A stretch of DNA of 32,904 bases, taken from NCBI GenBank assembly GCA_026387715.1, contig JAPLLF010000233.1:1-32904 (forward strand), written 5' to 3'. The position numbers were made by a program, and so were the translations under genes. Below are positions 15,787 through 23,919 of the stretch, piece by piece (the first letter of the stretch is position 1; every line of letters starts with the position of its first letter). Under the pieces are notes generated by a model, which saw only the letters and a list, made by a program, of their open reading frames with translations, searched no databases and was not told the DNA's origin. This stretch comes from Pseudomonadota bacterium. GTDB taxonomy: Bacteria; Myxococcota_A; Polyangia; Haliangiales; Haliangiaceae.

Positions 15787-16032
15787 ATGAATGACGACAA
15801 GATCCACATGCGTCTGCTCGACGTCGAGCGCTGCTACTACGATCCGCATGCTGACTTCCTCGTGGCCGTAGCTCTCGACGAGGCTTCGTGTGCACGCGCC
15901 GAAGAGATCAACATGCGCAAGGCTGAGAAGATCTACAAGAGCGCGCGCGCCTACACGCCGCGTTCGATGGGCGCGGTCAATGTTCGCGAGAACGTGATCG
16001 ACGTGTTGCGCAGGATCGGCGGTGCCCGATGA
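15787..16032 (+). CDS. Small protein coupled to the integrase; possible directionality factor
   Basis: The 81-residue product starts at ATG 15787 after a good GGAGG site. It is mixed acidic and basic, with a helix MRKAEKIYKSARAYTPRSMG and a final VRENVIDVLRRIGGAR. Its TGA overlaps the integrase ATG (ATGA at 16029-16032), so the two are made together. Excision by large serine integrases needs a recombination directionality factor, often a small unrelated protein encoded nearby. That role fits the position but rests on context alone. Confidence 0.62.
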   Translation: MNDDKIHMRLLDVERCYYDPHADFLVAVALDEASCARAEEINMRKAEKIYKSARAYTPRSMGAVNVRENVIDVLRRIGGAR

Positions 16033-17834
16033 GCAAGAACCTCAAGCTGGTCAAGGCGTTGTCAGAGGCCGTGCCGAACTACGCCGAGCTGGTCCGCGTG
16101 TCGACCGACGCCCAGGCCGAGAAGGACACGCCGGAGCGTCAGCGCCACGAACTGGACGGCTTCCGCGTGCGCCGCCCCGGGAACTGCGTCAAGCGCATCG
16201 AGGCGCCCGGCGTGTCGGGTGCACTGTCGATCCAGGACAGTCCCGAGGGCCGGGAGCTTATGACGCTCGCGAACGCGGGCAAGATCAACGAGCTTCGATT
16301 CGTCAAAGCGTCGCGCGTGTTCGGTGCTCGCGCCCTCGATCCGGGTACGCGCAATGAAGTCATGTCTCTGTGCTTCAAGCTCGACGTTCTTCTCGTCGAG
16401 ACGAGCACGGGCACGACATACGACATGCACGATGCGCAGCAGCAGTTCATGTTCATGATGGCGCTCGGGTTCAGCGCGTTGCAGAAGTCAGACTTCAACA
16501 AAGTCGCGAACGAGGGTCGGATGTCCGCGGTACGTCGAGGACGTTCACCGGGCGGGCGGCACTACTTCGGGCGACGCTGGAACCAGCTTGCGCTGAAGTG
16601 GGAGTTCCACGACGAGCAGCGCGAGACGTTCGAGCAGATCAAGCGCTGGGTACTCGACGAGCATCTGTCGCTGAACGAGATCGCGCGCCGCCTGAACAAG
16701 ATGCGGGTGCCGACGCTGTTGAGCAAGAACAAGGGCATGCCCGAACACAAGCGTGTGCGACCGAAGCGCCAGATGTGGCACGGCCGCACGATCGCGTCGC
16801 TGTTGAGGCAGCGACACTTGCTCGGCGAGAGCTGCTACTCCAACGTCCACACGCCCGACGAGACGGCACCGATTCAGGGCCTCTTGTCGCTGCTCACCGA
16901 AGACGAGTACGCGCGCATCCAGCGGTACCTCGATTCCCGGCACACGATTGGCCGTCCGGTAGATCCCGCGAGCGCGCCAATTCTCGTCGGTCGGCTGTTC
17001 TGCCCATGCGGCGCGAGGATGTACGTCAAGAAGCACTACTACTACTGCTCGACGCTACACACAAACTCCGAGGTCATGGGCGTGAAGCCGTGCCGGTACA
17101 AGAAGTATCACCGCTACGACGCGACCGACGTAGCGGTGTGGGAGTCGATCACGCGCTACATCGCGCGCGATGTGCTCGCCGAGGCCGAGGACCCTGACAC
17201 GCAGATCGACGTCTTGCAGTACGAGGACGAGATCGCCACGTGCGAGCGCGAGCTGGAGGCTCTCAAGCACCGCGAGGCGATCGTCTACAAGACGTTCGTG
17301 CTTGGCGAGGCGGGCGAGGACACGTGGCAGTCGACCCGCAAGACCATCAGGTCGGAACAAGCGAAGCAGACCGCGTACCTCCATGCGGCGCAGCACACCG
17401 TCGCGCGCCTGCGCGAATCTTGGGGCGCGAAGGAGTCGCTCGACGCTGCCATCCGCGGCATCCGAGCCCGCATCACGAGCGCGCAGCCGCAGGAGCGCCG
17501 GGCACTGATCCACGCGATCATCCCGCCCACCCACGGCTACGGGATCACGTTGCAGATGGACGGCACGGCCATGATCGCAGCGGGGCTGATGGCCGCACAG
17601 GAGACCGCCGGTACCGAAGTCGCGGCCGGTGGCAGCCAGCGCGCCCGTGTACCCAAAGTGGGTAACTCGGCGTGCCCATCACCGCGCCGGCGACGGTCTG
17701 GTCCTGCGCATGGGCGATCGGCACGCCGGGATCGATCGAGACGTCGCCGTCGGCCGCGGCGAGATCCTTGGCCAGGCCCCAGTCGATCACGATGGTCTCG
17801 CCGAACGATCCGACGAGCACGTTGTGGGGCTTGA
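16029..17834 (+). CDS. int: Large serine integrase whose 3' end spans the attachment site
   Basis: The N-terminal resolvase domain has ELVRVSTDAQAEKDTPERQ with nucleophile Ser25. The recombinase domain includes GRSPGGRHYFGRRW and LSLNEIARRLNKMRVPT. A zinc ribbon (CPCG and later Cys, about residues 325-360) and a coiled coil (about 395-480) follow, as in phage-type large serine integrases. Codon 550 (Pro) lies on the last bases of the 10-bp core. As integrated, the protein reads 51 more residues from host DNA (Arg-rich, antisense to the kinase), giving 601. In the circle the frame instead runs into the left end of the element and stops at 3448 after 32 residues ending GKRGKAAAKK, giving 582. 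Confidence 0.95.
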   Translation: MSKNLKLVKALSEAVPNYAELVRVSTDAQAEKDTPERQRHELDGFRVRRPGNCVKRIEAPGVSGALSIQDSPEGRELMTLANAGKINELRFVKASRVFGARALDPGTRNEVMSLCFKLDVLLVETSTGTTYDMHDAQQQFMFMMALGFSALQKSDFNKVANEGRMSAVRRGRSPGGRHYFGRRWNQLALKWEFHDEQRETFEQIKRWVLDEHLSLNEIARRLNKMRVPTLLSKNKGMPEHKRVRPKRQMWHGRTIASLLRQRHLLGESCYSNVHTPDETAPIQGLLSLLTEDEYARIQRYLDSRHTIGRPVDPASAPILVGRLFCPCGARMYVKKHYYYCSTLHTNSEVMGVKPCRYKKYHRYDATDVAVWESITRYIARDVLAEAEDPDTQIDVLQYEDEIATCERELEALKHREAIVYKTFVLGEAGEDTWQSTRKTIRSEQAKQTAYLHAAQHTVARLRESWGAKESLDAAIRGIRARITSAQPQERRALIHAIIPPTHGYGITLQMDGTAMIAAGLMAAQETAGTEVAAGGSQRARVPKVGNSACPSPRRRRSGPAHGRSARRDRSRRRRRPRRDPWPGPSRSRWSRRTIRRARCGA

Positions 17835-18381
17835 GGTCGCGGTGGATGACGCCCTCGTGGTGGGCGTACGCGAGCGCGTCCGCGATCGCGATCACGTGGG
17901 GCAGGAGCGCAAGCCGGGCGCGCGCGTCGGCGGCGGCCGCGACCACGCGATCGAGCGACTGGCCGCGCACGCGCTCCATCGCGTAGAACGGCTGCGTGTC
18001 GCCGAGCCAGCCGGCGTCGTAGACCCGGACGATCGAGGGGTGCTGGAGCCGCGCGGTGATCAGCGCCTCGCGCTCGAACCGCGACGTCGCGGCACCGCGG
18101 TGCAGCACCTTGATCACCACGTCGCGACGCAGCCGGCGATCGCGGGCGGCGAGCACGCGGCCCATCCCGCCGCGCCCGATCTCGACGCCGAGCTGGTAGT
18201 GCTGGCTGTCGACGACCGGCAACCCCGGCAGATCGTGGGCGTCGCCGGGCAGGGTGGTGGCGTTCGCGGCGAGCGGCCCGTCGGGCATCACCGTCGGGGC
18301 GTCGCCCGTGACCGGCGCGACGCCGCCGTCGGACACGGCCGTCATCGCCTCGCCATCGACCACGTCGGGACGCCGCCGCAT
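17545..18381 (-). pseudogene. N-terminal part of Ser/Thr kinase-WD40 protein, truncated by the element
   Basis: From ATG 18379-18381 this encodes a Hanks-type kinase: glycine loop IGRGGMGRVLAARDR, ATP lysine in DVVIKVLHRG, catalytic loop VIHRDLKPHN and IDWGLAKDL, where DWG replaces DFG. Host coding ends at Pro238 of GTP at 17668. The frame then runs 40 residues into the element and stops at 17545, losing the APE motif, C-lobe, membrane helix and WD40 propeller. The rest lies at 1638-3338. Rejoined, the kinase is about 804 residues. The truncated product should be inactive. It is divergent from the carotenoid-oxygenase homologue, with 74 bp between them. Confidence 0.92.
17668..17677 (+). other. 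Right attachment core (10-bp direct repeat)
   Basis: The second copy of CGGCGTGCCC lies inside the 3' end of the integrase frame. The half-site arm TACCCAAAGTG is at 17650-17660. If left and right element ends are joined, the halves read outward from the centre of the core agree at 17 of 23 positions, with the dyad centre between 17672 and 17673, so the likely crossover dinucleotide is GT. Confidence 0.9.
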
Positions 18382-18455
18382 GCGCCCAGCCTACATGGCG
18401 ATCGGCCGGTGTGGGCCCTACCGCGCGGTGGGTGATGCGCGTAGCGTTTCGCACC

Positions 18456-19886
18456 ATGGCTGATCACGAGTTCATCTTCGAGCGCCGGACCGAGGACCTC
18501 GACCTCGCGTTGACGGTCGAGGGCACGCTGCCGGCCTCGCTCGCCGGGACCTTCTATGCGATGGCACCCACCGGGTGCCGCGTCGGCTCGACCCCGCTGC
18601 ACGTGTTCGACGCGCACGGCCGCGTGATCGCCGTGCGGATCGCCGACGGCCAGGCGTCGCTGCGTGCGCGCATGGTCCAGAGCCCGTTGTGGGAGGCCGA
18701 GCGCGACGCGCCCGCGATCGTCAAGCGGCGGTTGTTCGTCAACAAGCCGTCGCGCTGGTCGAACCTGTTCGACGTCGACCTCGCCAACCCCGTCTCGCAC
18801 AACGTCGTGCCGTGGGGCAAGGACCTCGTCGCCGCCAACGATCCCGGCTTCTTCCGGCTCGATCCCGTGACCCTCGAGACGCGGGGCCCGACCACCTTCA
18901 ACCCCACGACCAAGGGCGCGACCCTCGGGCCGATGCCGCGCGTCGATCCCGCGACGGGGCACCACGTGGTGTTCGAGCATCGCCCCGGTCGACGGGACAC
19001 GTTGATCGTGCGCGAGGTCGACGACGCGTTCGCGACCGTGGTCGAGCGGACGTACAAGCTCGATCGCGGCGGGGCGTCGTTTCACGACGTCGCGATCACC
19101 GAGCACTACTACCTGGTGATGCAGTTCGGGACGGTCTCGCTGCCCACGCTCCTGTGGGGTGGCAAGCCCGTGATCGACGCGCTGCGGTTCGATCCGGTGG
19201 CGACGCCGCGGCTGTACCTGCTGCCGCGCGCCGGGGGCGCGCCGATCGCGGTGCCGCTGCCCGGCGGGCGCCTGCACTTCCACTTCTGGAACGCGTACGA
19301 GGCCGACGGCAAGGTCGTCGCCGACGCGATCGGCTACGCCGGCAGGGTCGACTTCGCCAGCCTGGTGCCGCCGTCGGTGCGCGACCCCAGGAAGGCTCTC
19401 GCGACCCCGGCGTCGTCGAGCTGGCGCTACACGATCGATCTGGCCACGCGCACCGCGCAGGCGACGGCGCTCACCGACGTGGCCACCGAGACGCCCGAGA
19501 TCCGCGCCGACCGCCGGGGTCGCGCGTACCAGTTCGGCTGGGCGCCCGTCCCGGGCGTGGCCGGCGACGAGCCGGATCGCGGCAACGCGGCCTGGTACCA
19601 CGCGCTCGCGCGCCACGACTTCGCCGCGCGCACGGTCCAGACGTGGGATGCCGGCCCGCGCGCGTACGTCTCGCCCGCGGCGTTCGTGCCGCGCCCGGGC
19701 TCTACCGTCGAGGACGACGGCCACGTGCTCGCGCTCGTCCAGGACGTCGGCACCCGGACCGCCACGCTCGGCGTGTTCGACGCGCGCGACGTCGCCGCGG
19801 GCCCGGTCGCGCGGCTCACGGGAGCCGGGCTGCTCGGCGCGATCAACCACGTCGCGTTCGCGATCGGTCACGGTGCGAGGTCGTAG
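18456..19886 (+). CDS. Carotenoid oxygenase (RPE65/lignostilbene dioxygenase family) homologue
   Basis: The 476-residue product has typical family blocks: LAGTFYAMAPTG near the start, RWSNLFDVDLANPVSHNVVP, SFHDVAITEHYYLVMQF, LHFHFWNAYEADGKVVADAI and AAFVPRPGSTVEDDGHVLAL. Members cleave double bonds of carotenoids or stilbenes with an iron held by four His. The His in FHDVAIT and in HFHFWNAY are visible. The first His, usual in an A-H-P-x-x-D-P block, is not: the sequence is LGPMPRVDPATG. The usual C-terminal G-F-H-G block is also altered (GAINHVAFAIGHGARS). Enzyme activity is therefore doubtful or the substrate unusual. The start at 18456 gives MADHEFIFERRTEDLDL. Confidence 0.85.
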   Translation: MADHEFIFERRTEDLDLALTVEGTLPASLAGTFYAMAPTGCRVGSTPLHVFDAHGRVIAVRIADGQASLRARMVQSPLWEAERDAPAIVKRRLFVNKPSRWSNLFDVDLANPVSHNVVPWGKDLVAANDPGFFRLDPVTLETRGPTTFNPTTKGATLGPMPRVDPATGHHVVFEHRPGRRDTLIVREVDDAFATVVERTYKLDRGGASFHDVAITEHYYLVMQFGTVSLPTLLWGGKPVIDALRFDPVATPRLYLLPRAGGAPIAVPLPGGRLHFHFWNAYEADGKVVADAIGYAGRVDFASLVPPSVRDPRKALATPASSSWRYTIDLATRTAQATALTDVATETPEIRADRRGRAYQFGWAPVPGVAGDEPDRGNAAWYHALARHDFAARTVQTWDAGPRAYVSPAAFVPRPGSTVEDDGHVLALVQDVGTRTATLGVFDARDVAAGPVARLTGAGLLGAINHVAFAIGHGARS

Positions 19887-20065
19887 ACGATGAGGTAGGC
19901 GATGTCGGTCCGGATCCGCATGGCCTCGAGCTCGTAGTTGCCGGTGACGGGTCGCGTGGTGGCGAACGCGGTGACGAGGAGCTCAGAACAGCGCGATCCG
20001 ATCCCCCGCGAGGGTCGGCGAGGATCGCAGGCGTCGCCCACGCCGTCGGCGACGAGGCCGGCCAT
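19868..20065 (-). pseudogene. Possible remnant of a TSP3-repeat protein
   Basis: A short frame of 65 residues contains VADGVGDACDP, the signature of thrombospondin type-3 calcium repeats, and ends LEAMRIRTDIAYLIVYDLAP. TSP3 proteins like the one at 28497-29381 carry this motif mid-protein, followed by a longer beta-rich domain. Here only a scrap is left, overlapping the end of the carotenoid-oxygenase gene. A decayed gene is the best reading. Confidence 0.35.
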
Positions 20066-20102
20066 GACCTCGCCGTCCCGCGGACGTCGGGGGCCGGTCC
20101 GG

Positions 20103-21938
20103 CTACTGGATCGGTGGGACGACCTGCGTGGTCCACTGCGCGATGTGGTTCGACGTCGTGATGTCCTGGAACGGCAGCGCGAACGCGGCGAGGCTCGGAT
20201 CGGTGCCGGCGGGCGCGTCGAGATCGACCGCAGCCATCCACAGGAGCGTGCCGCTGCCCGGTGGGCTTCGCAGCCCGTACTTGCGGGTGGACGAGAACGT
20301 GATCCACGCGAGCCGGCCGCCGCTGGCGGTGTTGCGGAACACGAACGGGTTCCACTTGGGAAACGAGTTGGTCAGCGCGGTCTTGCCGTTGTCTGCGATG
20401 CCCGGCGCGTTGGCGTGATCGAACGGGGTGATCGTCCCGCCTGCGATCCCGTCGATGCCGTAGAGCTTCGCGGTCGGGTCGGTGTCCCCGTTGCACTCGC
20501 CGCCGGTGTTCCCCGACGTGCAGGTCGATTCGTTGAACACCAGGAGCTTGCCGTCCGGCGCGAACGACGGGTAGTAGCGGTTCTTGCCGGCCACGCGCGG
20601 GACGACCACCTCGTAGGGTTGCCACACGCCGCCGACCTTCGCGACGGTGCGGATCTCGCCGTTGTACATCATCTGCAGCGTGTTCTTGACGCCGACGTTG
20701 ATGAACGCGATGCGGTCGCCGAGAGGTGACCAGTCGGGGTGATTCGTCGGGTTCGTCGACGTGCCACCCGCCTCGATCGTCTCGGTCAACGCGGCCGTGG
20801 TGCCGTCGAACAGCATCAGGTTGAAGTTCGTCGCGCCATTATCGGCGTAGACGCCGACGAACGCGCTGCCGTCCATGTTCCAGCTCTCGAAGTTGCTCTT
20901 CTCCGTGGAGCCGAACGGGACCAGCGGGGTCGACGTCGCCACGTCGAGCAGCAGGATGCGGCCGTCGTTCTGGCCGCCGGCCTCGGCGACCAGCTTCTTG
21001 CCGTCGCGCGACAGCGCGTGACAGCCCACGCACGTGTTGCCGGTCATCTCGGGGCCGATGAACTTCTCCGCCATGACCTGCGTCGTCGACGCGAAGTCGA
21101 ACCGCATGATCGACGTCGTGGTGGTGTTCCAGTAGTAGATGCCGCCGGTGAGGTCCTCGGGGGCGAACCGCATCGTCATCGGCAACGACGTACCCACGCC
21201 AGTGCCGGCATCGTCGGTCGCGCGGATCGACCAGGTCACCGGATCGGTGCCGCGATGGCTCTCGGCGATCCACGTCCACACCGGTGCGTCCGGGAGGTAG
21301 ATGCAACCACCATTGAGCGGCGTCGTGCAGCGCAGGTACACCTTGAGATCGAGCACCGCGCTGACGAACGACAGCTCGAACAGCGTGTTGCCCGTGCCCG
21401 GGCGGAAGTGGAGCTCGAGTCGCCCGAGGTTCGGCGGCACGACGACGCCGTCGTTGGGGTAGACCGAGGTCGGGTCGCGACCGGCGACCACGGGGCCTCC
21501 GAACGGCGCCGCGGGATCGGTCGGGAGGGTCGATCCCGGATCGTCGTAGCGCTGCTGGAGCTTGATCGTGACCGGCGTCTGGCCCTCGACCCCGGCCGCG
21601 GAGGCGACCACGACCGTTCGCCCGCCCTTCGCGATCGTCGTCGTCAGCTTCGCGTTCGCGAAGCCGCCGAGCGTGCCGTCGCCGAGCGCGAACGCCACGC
21701 GATCGGTGATGTTCTCGGAGTGACCATCGACGAACGTCCCGGTCGCCGTGTACTCCTCGATCGCGGGTTGGCCTTGCTGGATCACGAGCGTCTGGTCGGC
21801 GGGCTCGACGACGAGGCTCACCAGTCCGAGCAGCGGGTCGGTCGGTGCATCCGCGCCGCCAGGCCCCGGATGCTCCTTGCCGCACGCAAAGCCGAGCGCG
21901 ACACCTGTGACGATCGCGAGGATGTGAGAGATGCGCAT
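20103..21938 (-). CDS. Lipoprotein with TolB/PD40-like repeats and one haem c motif
   Basis: The 611-residue product starts MRISHILAIVTGVALGFACG with a lipobox ending at Cys19. The start at 21938 is chosen for this signal; the frame is open further upstream. An N-terminal bacterial Ig-like segment (VEPADQTLVIQQGQPAIEEY) is followed by beta domains and by repeats of the PD40/TolB type (ALSRDGKKLVAEAGG, DWSPLGDRIAFINVG, SFAPDGKLLVFNES). One CVGCH motif, about residue 302, could bind covalent haem c; no other haem site was seen. It probably works at the envelope; substrate unknown. Confidence 0.82.
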   Translation of the reverse strand: MRISHILAIVTGVALGFACGKEHPGPGGADAPTDPLLGLVSLVVEPADQTLVIQQGQPAIEEYTATGTFVDGHSENITDRVAFALGDGTLGGFANAKLTTTIAKGGRTVVVASAAGVEGQTPVTIKLQQRYDDPGSTLPTDPAAPFGGPVVAGRDPTSVYPNDGVVVPPNLGRLELHFRPGTGNTLFELSFVSAVLDLKVYLRCTTPLNGGCIYLPDAPVWTWIAESHRGTDPVTWSIRATDDAGTGVGTSLPMTMRFAPEDLTGGIYYWNTTTTSIMRFDFASTTQVMAEKFIGPEMTGNTCVGCHALSRDGKKLVAEAGGQNDGRILLLDVATSTPLVPFGSTEKSNFESWNMDGSAFVGVYADNGATNFNLMLFDGTTAALTETIEAGGTSTNPTNHPDWSPLGDRIAFINVGVKNTLQMMYNGEIRTVAKVGGVWQPYEVVVPRVAGKNRYYPSFAPDGKLLVFNESTCTSGNTGGECNGDTDPTAKLYGIDGIAGGTITPFDHANAPGIADNGKTALTNSFPKWNPFVFRNTASGGRLAWITFSSTRKYGLRSPPGSGTLLWMAAVDLDAPAGTDPSLAAFALPFQDITTSNHIAQWTTQVVPPIQ

Positions 21939-22129
21939 CGCGCACGTACCTAGCACGGGTCGCGCCAGCGGTTTTTGGGTGGAGCTCCCTGTCGCCCCCT
22001 CGTTGCGGGCTTGAAGCACCTTCCGAGGTGGACGCACTCCTGCCTACCTCGTCGCCGGGTCAGGAGTTCCCGGGTCAAGCGGCCTCGGTGGAAACCACCC
22101 ACAGGTGCGCGCGTGGCGGGTGCGATCCG

Positions 22130-23611
22130 CTACGTCCGCGCCGTTCGCCGCGGGGTGGTGGCGACCTGGCGGAGCAGGGTGGCGACGTCGAGTGGCTTGC
22201 TCAGGATCGGGCAGCGGCTGGCGGCGAGGAAGGCGCGGGTTCGCTCGGTGATCGCCCCGGCGGTGATCAGCACGAGGCGGGCGTCGAGGCCCCGCGTGGT
22301 CAGCGCCTCGGCGACGTCGACGCCGTCGACGTCGGGCATCATCACGTCACACAGGATCAGGTCGAACGCGGCATCGTCGGCGAGCATCGTCAGCGCGGCA
22401 CGCCCACCGGCCGCGGTCACCACCTCGTGATCGCGCAGCGCGCGCTCGAGCGCCCGGCGCGCGGCCGGCTCGTCGTCGATGACGAGGATCCGCAGCCGCT
22501 CGGTCACCACCGGGATCGGCAGCGTGGTGATCACCGGCAGCTCGGGCGACGCGGCTTGCAGCGTGAAGGTCACCACGGTGCCGACGCCGACCTCGCTGAC
22601 CAGCGTGAGCACGCCGCCGAGCTTGGTGACCAGGTTCTCGCACACCGAGAGGCCGAGGCCGGTGCCCACCCCGATCGACTTGGTCGTGAAGAACGGATCC
22701 CGGACGCGGGCGAGCAGCTCGTCGGGGATCCCGACGCCGGTGTCGCGGACGCTCACCCGCGCGCCGGTCGGGGTGGCCTCGAGGCTGATCGTGATGACGT
22801 TGTCCCGGCGCTCGTCGGTCGCCTGGCCCGCGTTGACGATCAGGTTGATCAGGATCTGGCCGATCCGGGTGCGTGTCCCGAGGACGCGGGGCGCGGGGCC
22901 GAGCTCGGTGCGCACGACGGCGCGGTGGCGAAGCTCGCCCGCGACCATGCGGAGCGACGACGCGATGACCTCGGGCAGGTCGACGGCGACCAGGCGCTCG
23001 TCGTCGTCGCGCGAGAACGTCTTGAGGTCACCGACGATCGCCTTGACCCGCGTGGCGCCCTCGAGCGCGTCGGCGAGCGCGTTGTGGTGCTCGGGGTCGG
23101 TCAGCTCGCCGTCGAGGTACTCCAGGTTGTTGAGCAGGTAGGACAGGGGGTTATTGACCTCGTGGGCGAGGCTCGCGACCAGCTGGCCGATCGCGGCGAG
23201 CCGATCCGCACGTAGCATGCCGGCCTCGCGCTCGGCCTTGGCCCGGCGGTCGATGGCGACCTCGAGCTCGGCCTCGGCCTCCTCGCGCAACCACTCCATC
23301 GCCGCGCCCATCGCGAGCACGAGGACGCTGAACAGCCCGCTGGCGACGAGGTTGCTGGCCAGGCCGTAGGCCGGCGGCATGCGATCCGTGAGCTCGACCC
23401 CGGCGGCGAGCAGGCCGGCGTAGATCGCCAGCTCGGCACCGACGATCAGCGTCCACTGCCACGCCGCGCGGCGATCGAGGACGACCAGCGCGATGAACGG
23501 GACGGCGACCTGGGTGTAGAGCGGCCCGGCGTGCAGCCCGCCGCGCAGGTTCATGCCCCAGCCGCACGCCACCAGCCAGCAAGCGGCGACGAGGTGGCCG
23601 CAGCCCCGCAC
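22130..23611 (-). CDS. Membrane hybrid histidine kinase with C-terminal receiver domain
   Basis: The 493-residue frame has several membrane helices at its N-terminus, a short coiled coil, the H-box LVASLAHEVNNPLSYLLNNL (phosphorylated His), an N-box QILINLIVNAGQAT, the G-boxes VRDTGVGIPDEL and GVGTGLGLSV, and a receiver domain (LRILVIDDEPAARRAL, LILCDVMMPDVDG with the phospho-acceptor Asp, and ILSKPLD). It is a sensor that passes phosphate to its own receiver. The GTG at 23609-23611 is only a nominal start: the membrane domain continues upstream in another frame (see 23612-23885), so the gene seems to carry a frameshift. Confidence 0.88.
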   Translation of the reverse strand: MRGCGHLVAACWLVACGWGMNLRGGLHAGPLYTQVAVPFIALVVLDRRAAWQWTLIVGAELAIYAGLLAAGVELTDRMPPAYGLASNLVASGLFSVLVLAMGAAMEWLREEAEAELEVAIDRRAKAEREAGMLRADRLAAIGQLVASLAHEVNNPLSYLLNNLEYLDGELTDPEHHNALADALEGATRVKAIVGDLKTFSRDDDERLVAVDLPEVIASSLRMVAGELRHRAVVRTELGPAPRVLGTRTRIGQILINLIVNAGQATDERRDNVITISLEATPTGARVSVRDTGVGIPDELLARVRDPFFTTKSIGVGTGLGLSVCENLVTKLGGVLTLVSEVGVGTVVTFTLQAASPELPVITTLPIPVVTERLRILVIDDEPAARRALERALRDHEVVTAAGGRAALTMLADDAAFDLILCDVMMPDVDGVDVAEALTTRGLDARLVLITAGAITERTRAFLAASRCPILSKPLDVATLLRQVATTPRRTART

Positions 23612-23885
23612 CGAGCGCGTGCGCAGGAGCAGCCACGGCGTGGCGAGGGCGACCGTCCCGGCGAGGGCCGGGGGCCAGGCAGTGGATCGCGGGGATCCCG
23701 AAGAACAACAGGTGGCTGGACGCCAGGCCCCATCCGCCGGAGCAGGCCAGCACGCCGAAGGCCGCGATCAGCCGAGCGCGACGGCGGAGGTCGGGCGTGG
23801 CGTCGGCGAACTCGCGTCGGAGCGCACGGTCGAACGGGACGAGCCCGAGGAGACGCTCGAGGCGCGTCTGCCGCGGACGGGACAT
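23612..23885 (-). pseudogene. 5' part of the hybrid kinase in a shifted frame
   Basis: From ATG 23883-23885 a different frame reads MSRPRQTRLERLLGLVPFDR, then ALRREFADATPDLRRRARLI and a hydrophobic helix AAFGVLACSGGWGLASSHLL, then FFGIPAIH. After about 23690 this frame turns Arg/Pro-rich and non-protein-like, whereas the frame of 22130-23611 reads WPPALAGTVALATPWLLL. A one-base change around 23660-23710, in a run of C and G, would join both into one kinase of about 585 residues. It may be a true mutation or a sequence error. Confidence 0.65.
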
Positions 23886-23919
23886 GTTCGAGGGTGGATC
23901 GGCCACGCGTTCGCGTTCT

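Larger units (their letters stand above)
3349..17677 (+). mobile_element. 14.3-kb serine-integrase element carrying a DGR, inserted in a kinase gene
   Basis: The boundaries come from the interrupted kinase: removing 3349-17677 leaves one copy of CGGCGTGCCC and restores an in-frame kinase through [10 protein letters not shown]. The element holds a large serine integrase at its right end, a small serine recombinase, a primase-polymerase/DUF3987 replication protein, several small unknown genes and a full diversity-generating retroelement. No capsid, terminase, relaxase, type IV secretion or antibiotic-resistance gene was seen. It is therefore best called an integrative element, possibly with a replicating circular stage or dependent on a helper phage or plasmid. 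Most genes point rightwards; the reverse transcriptase and one small gene point left. Confidence 0.93.
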
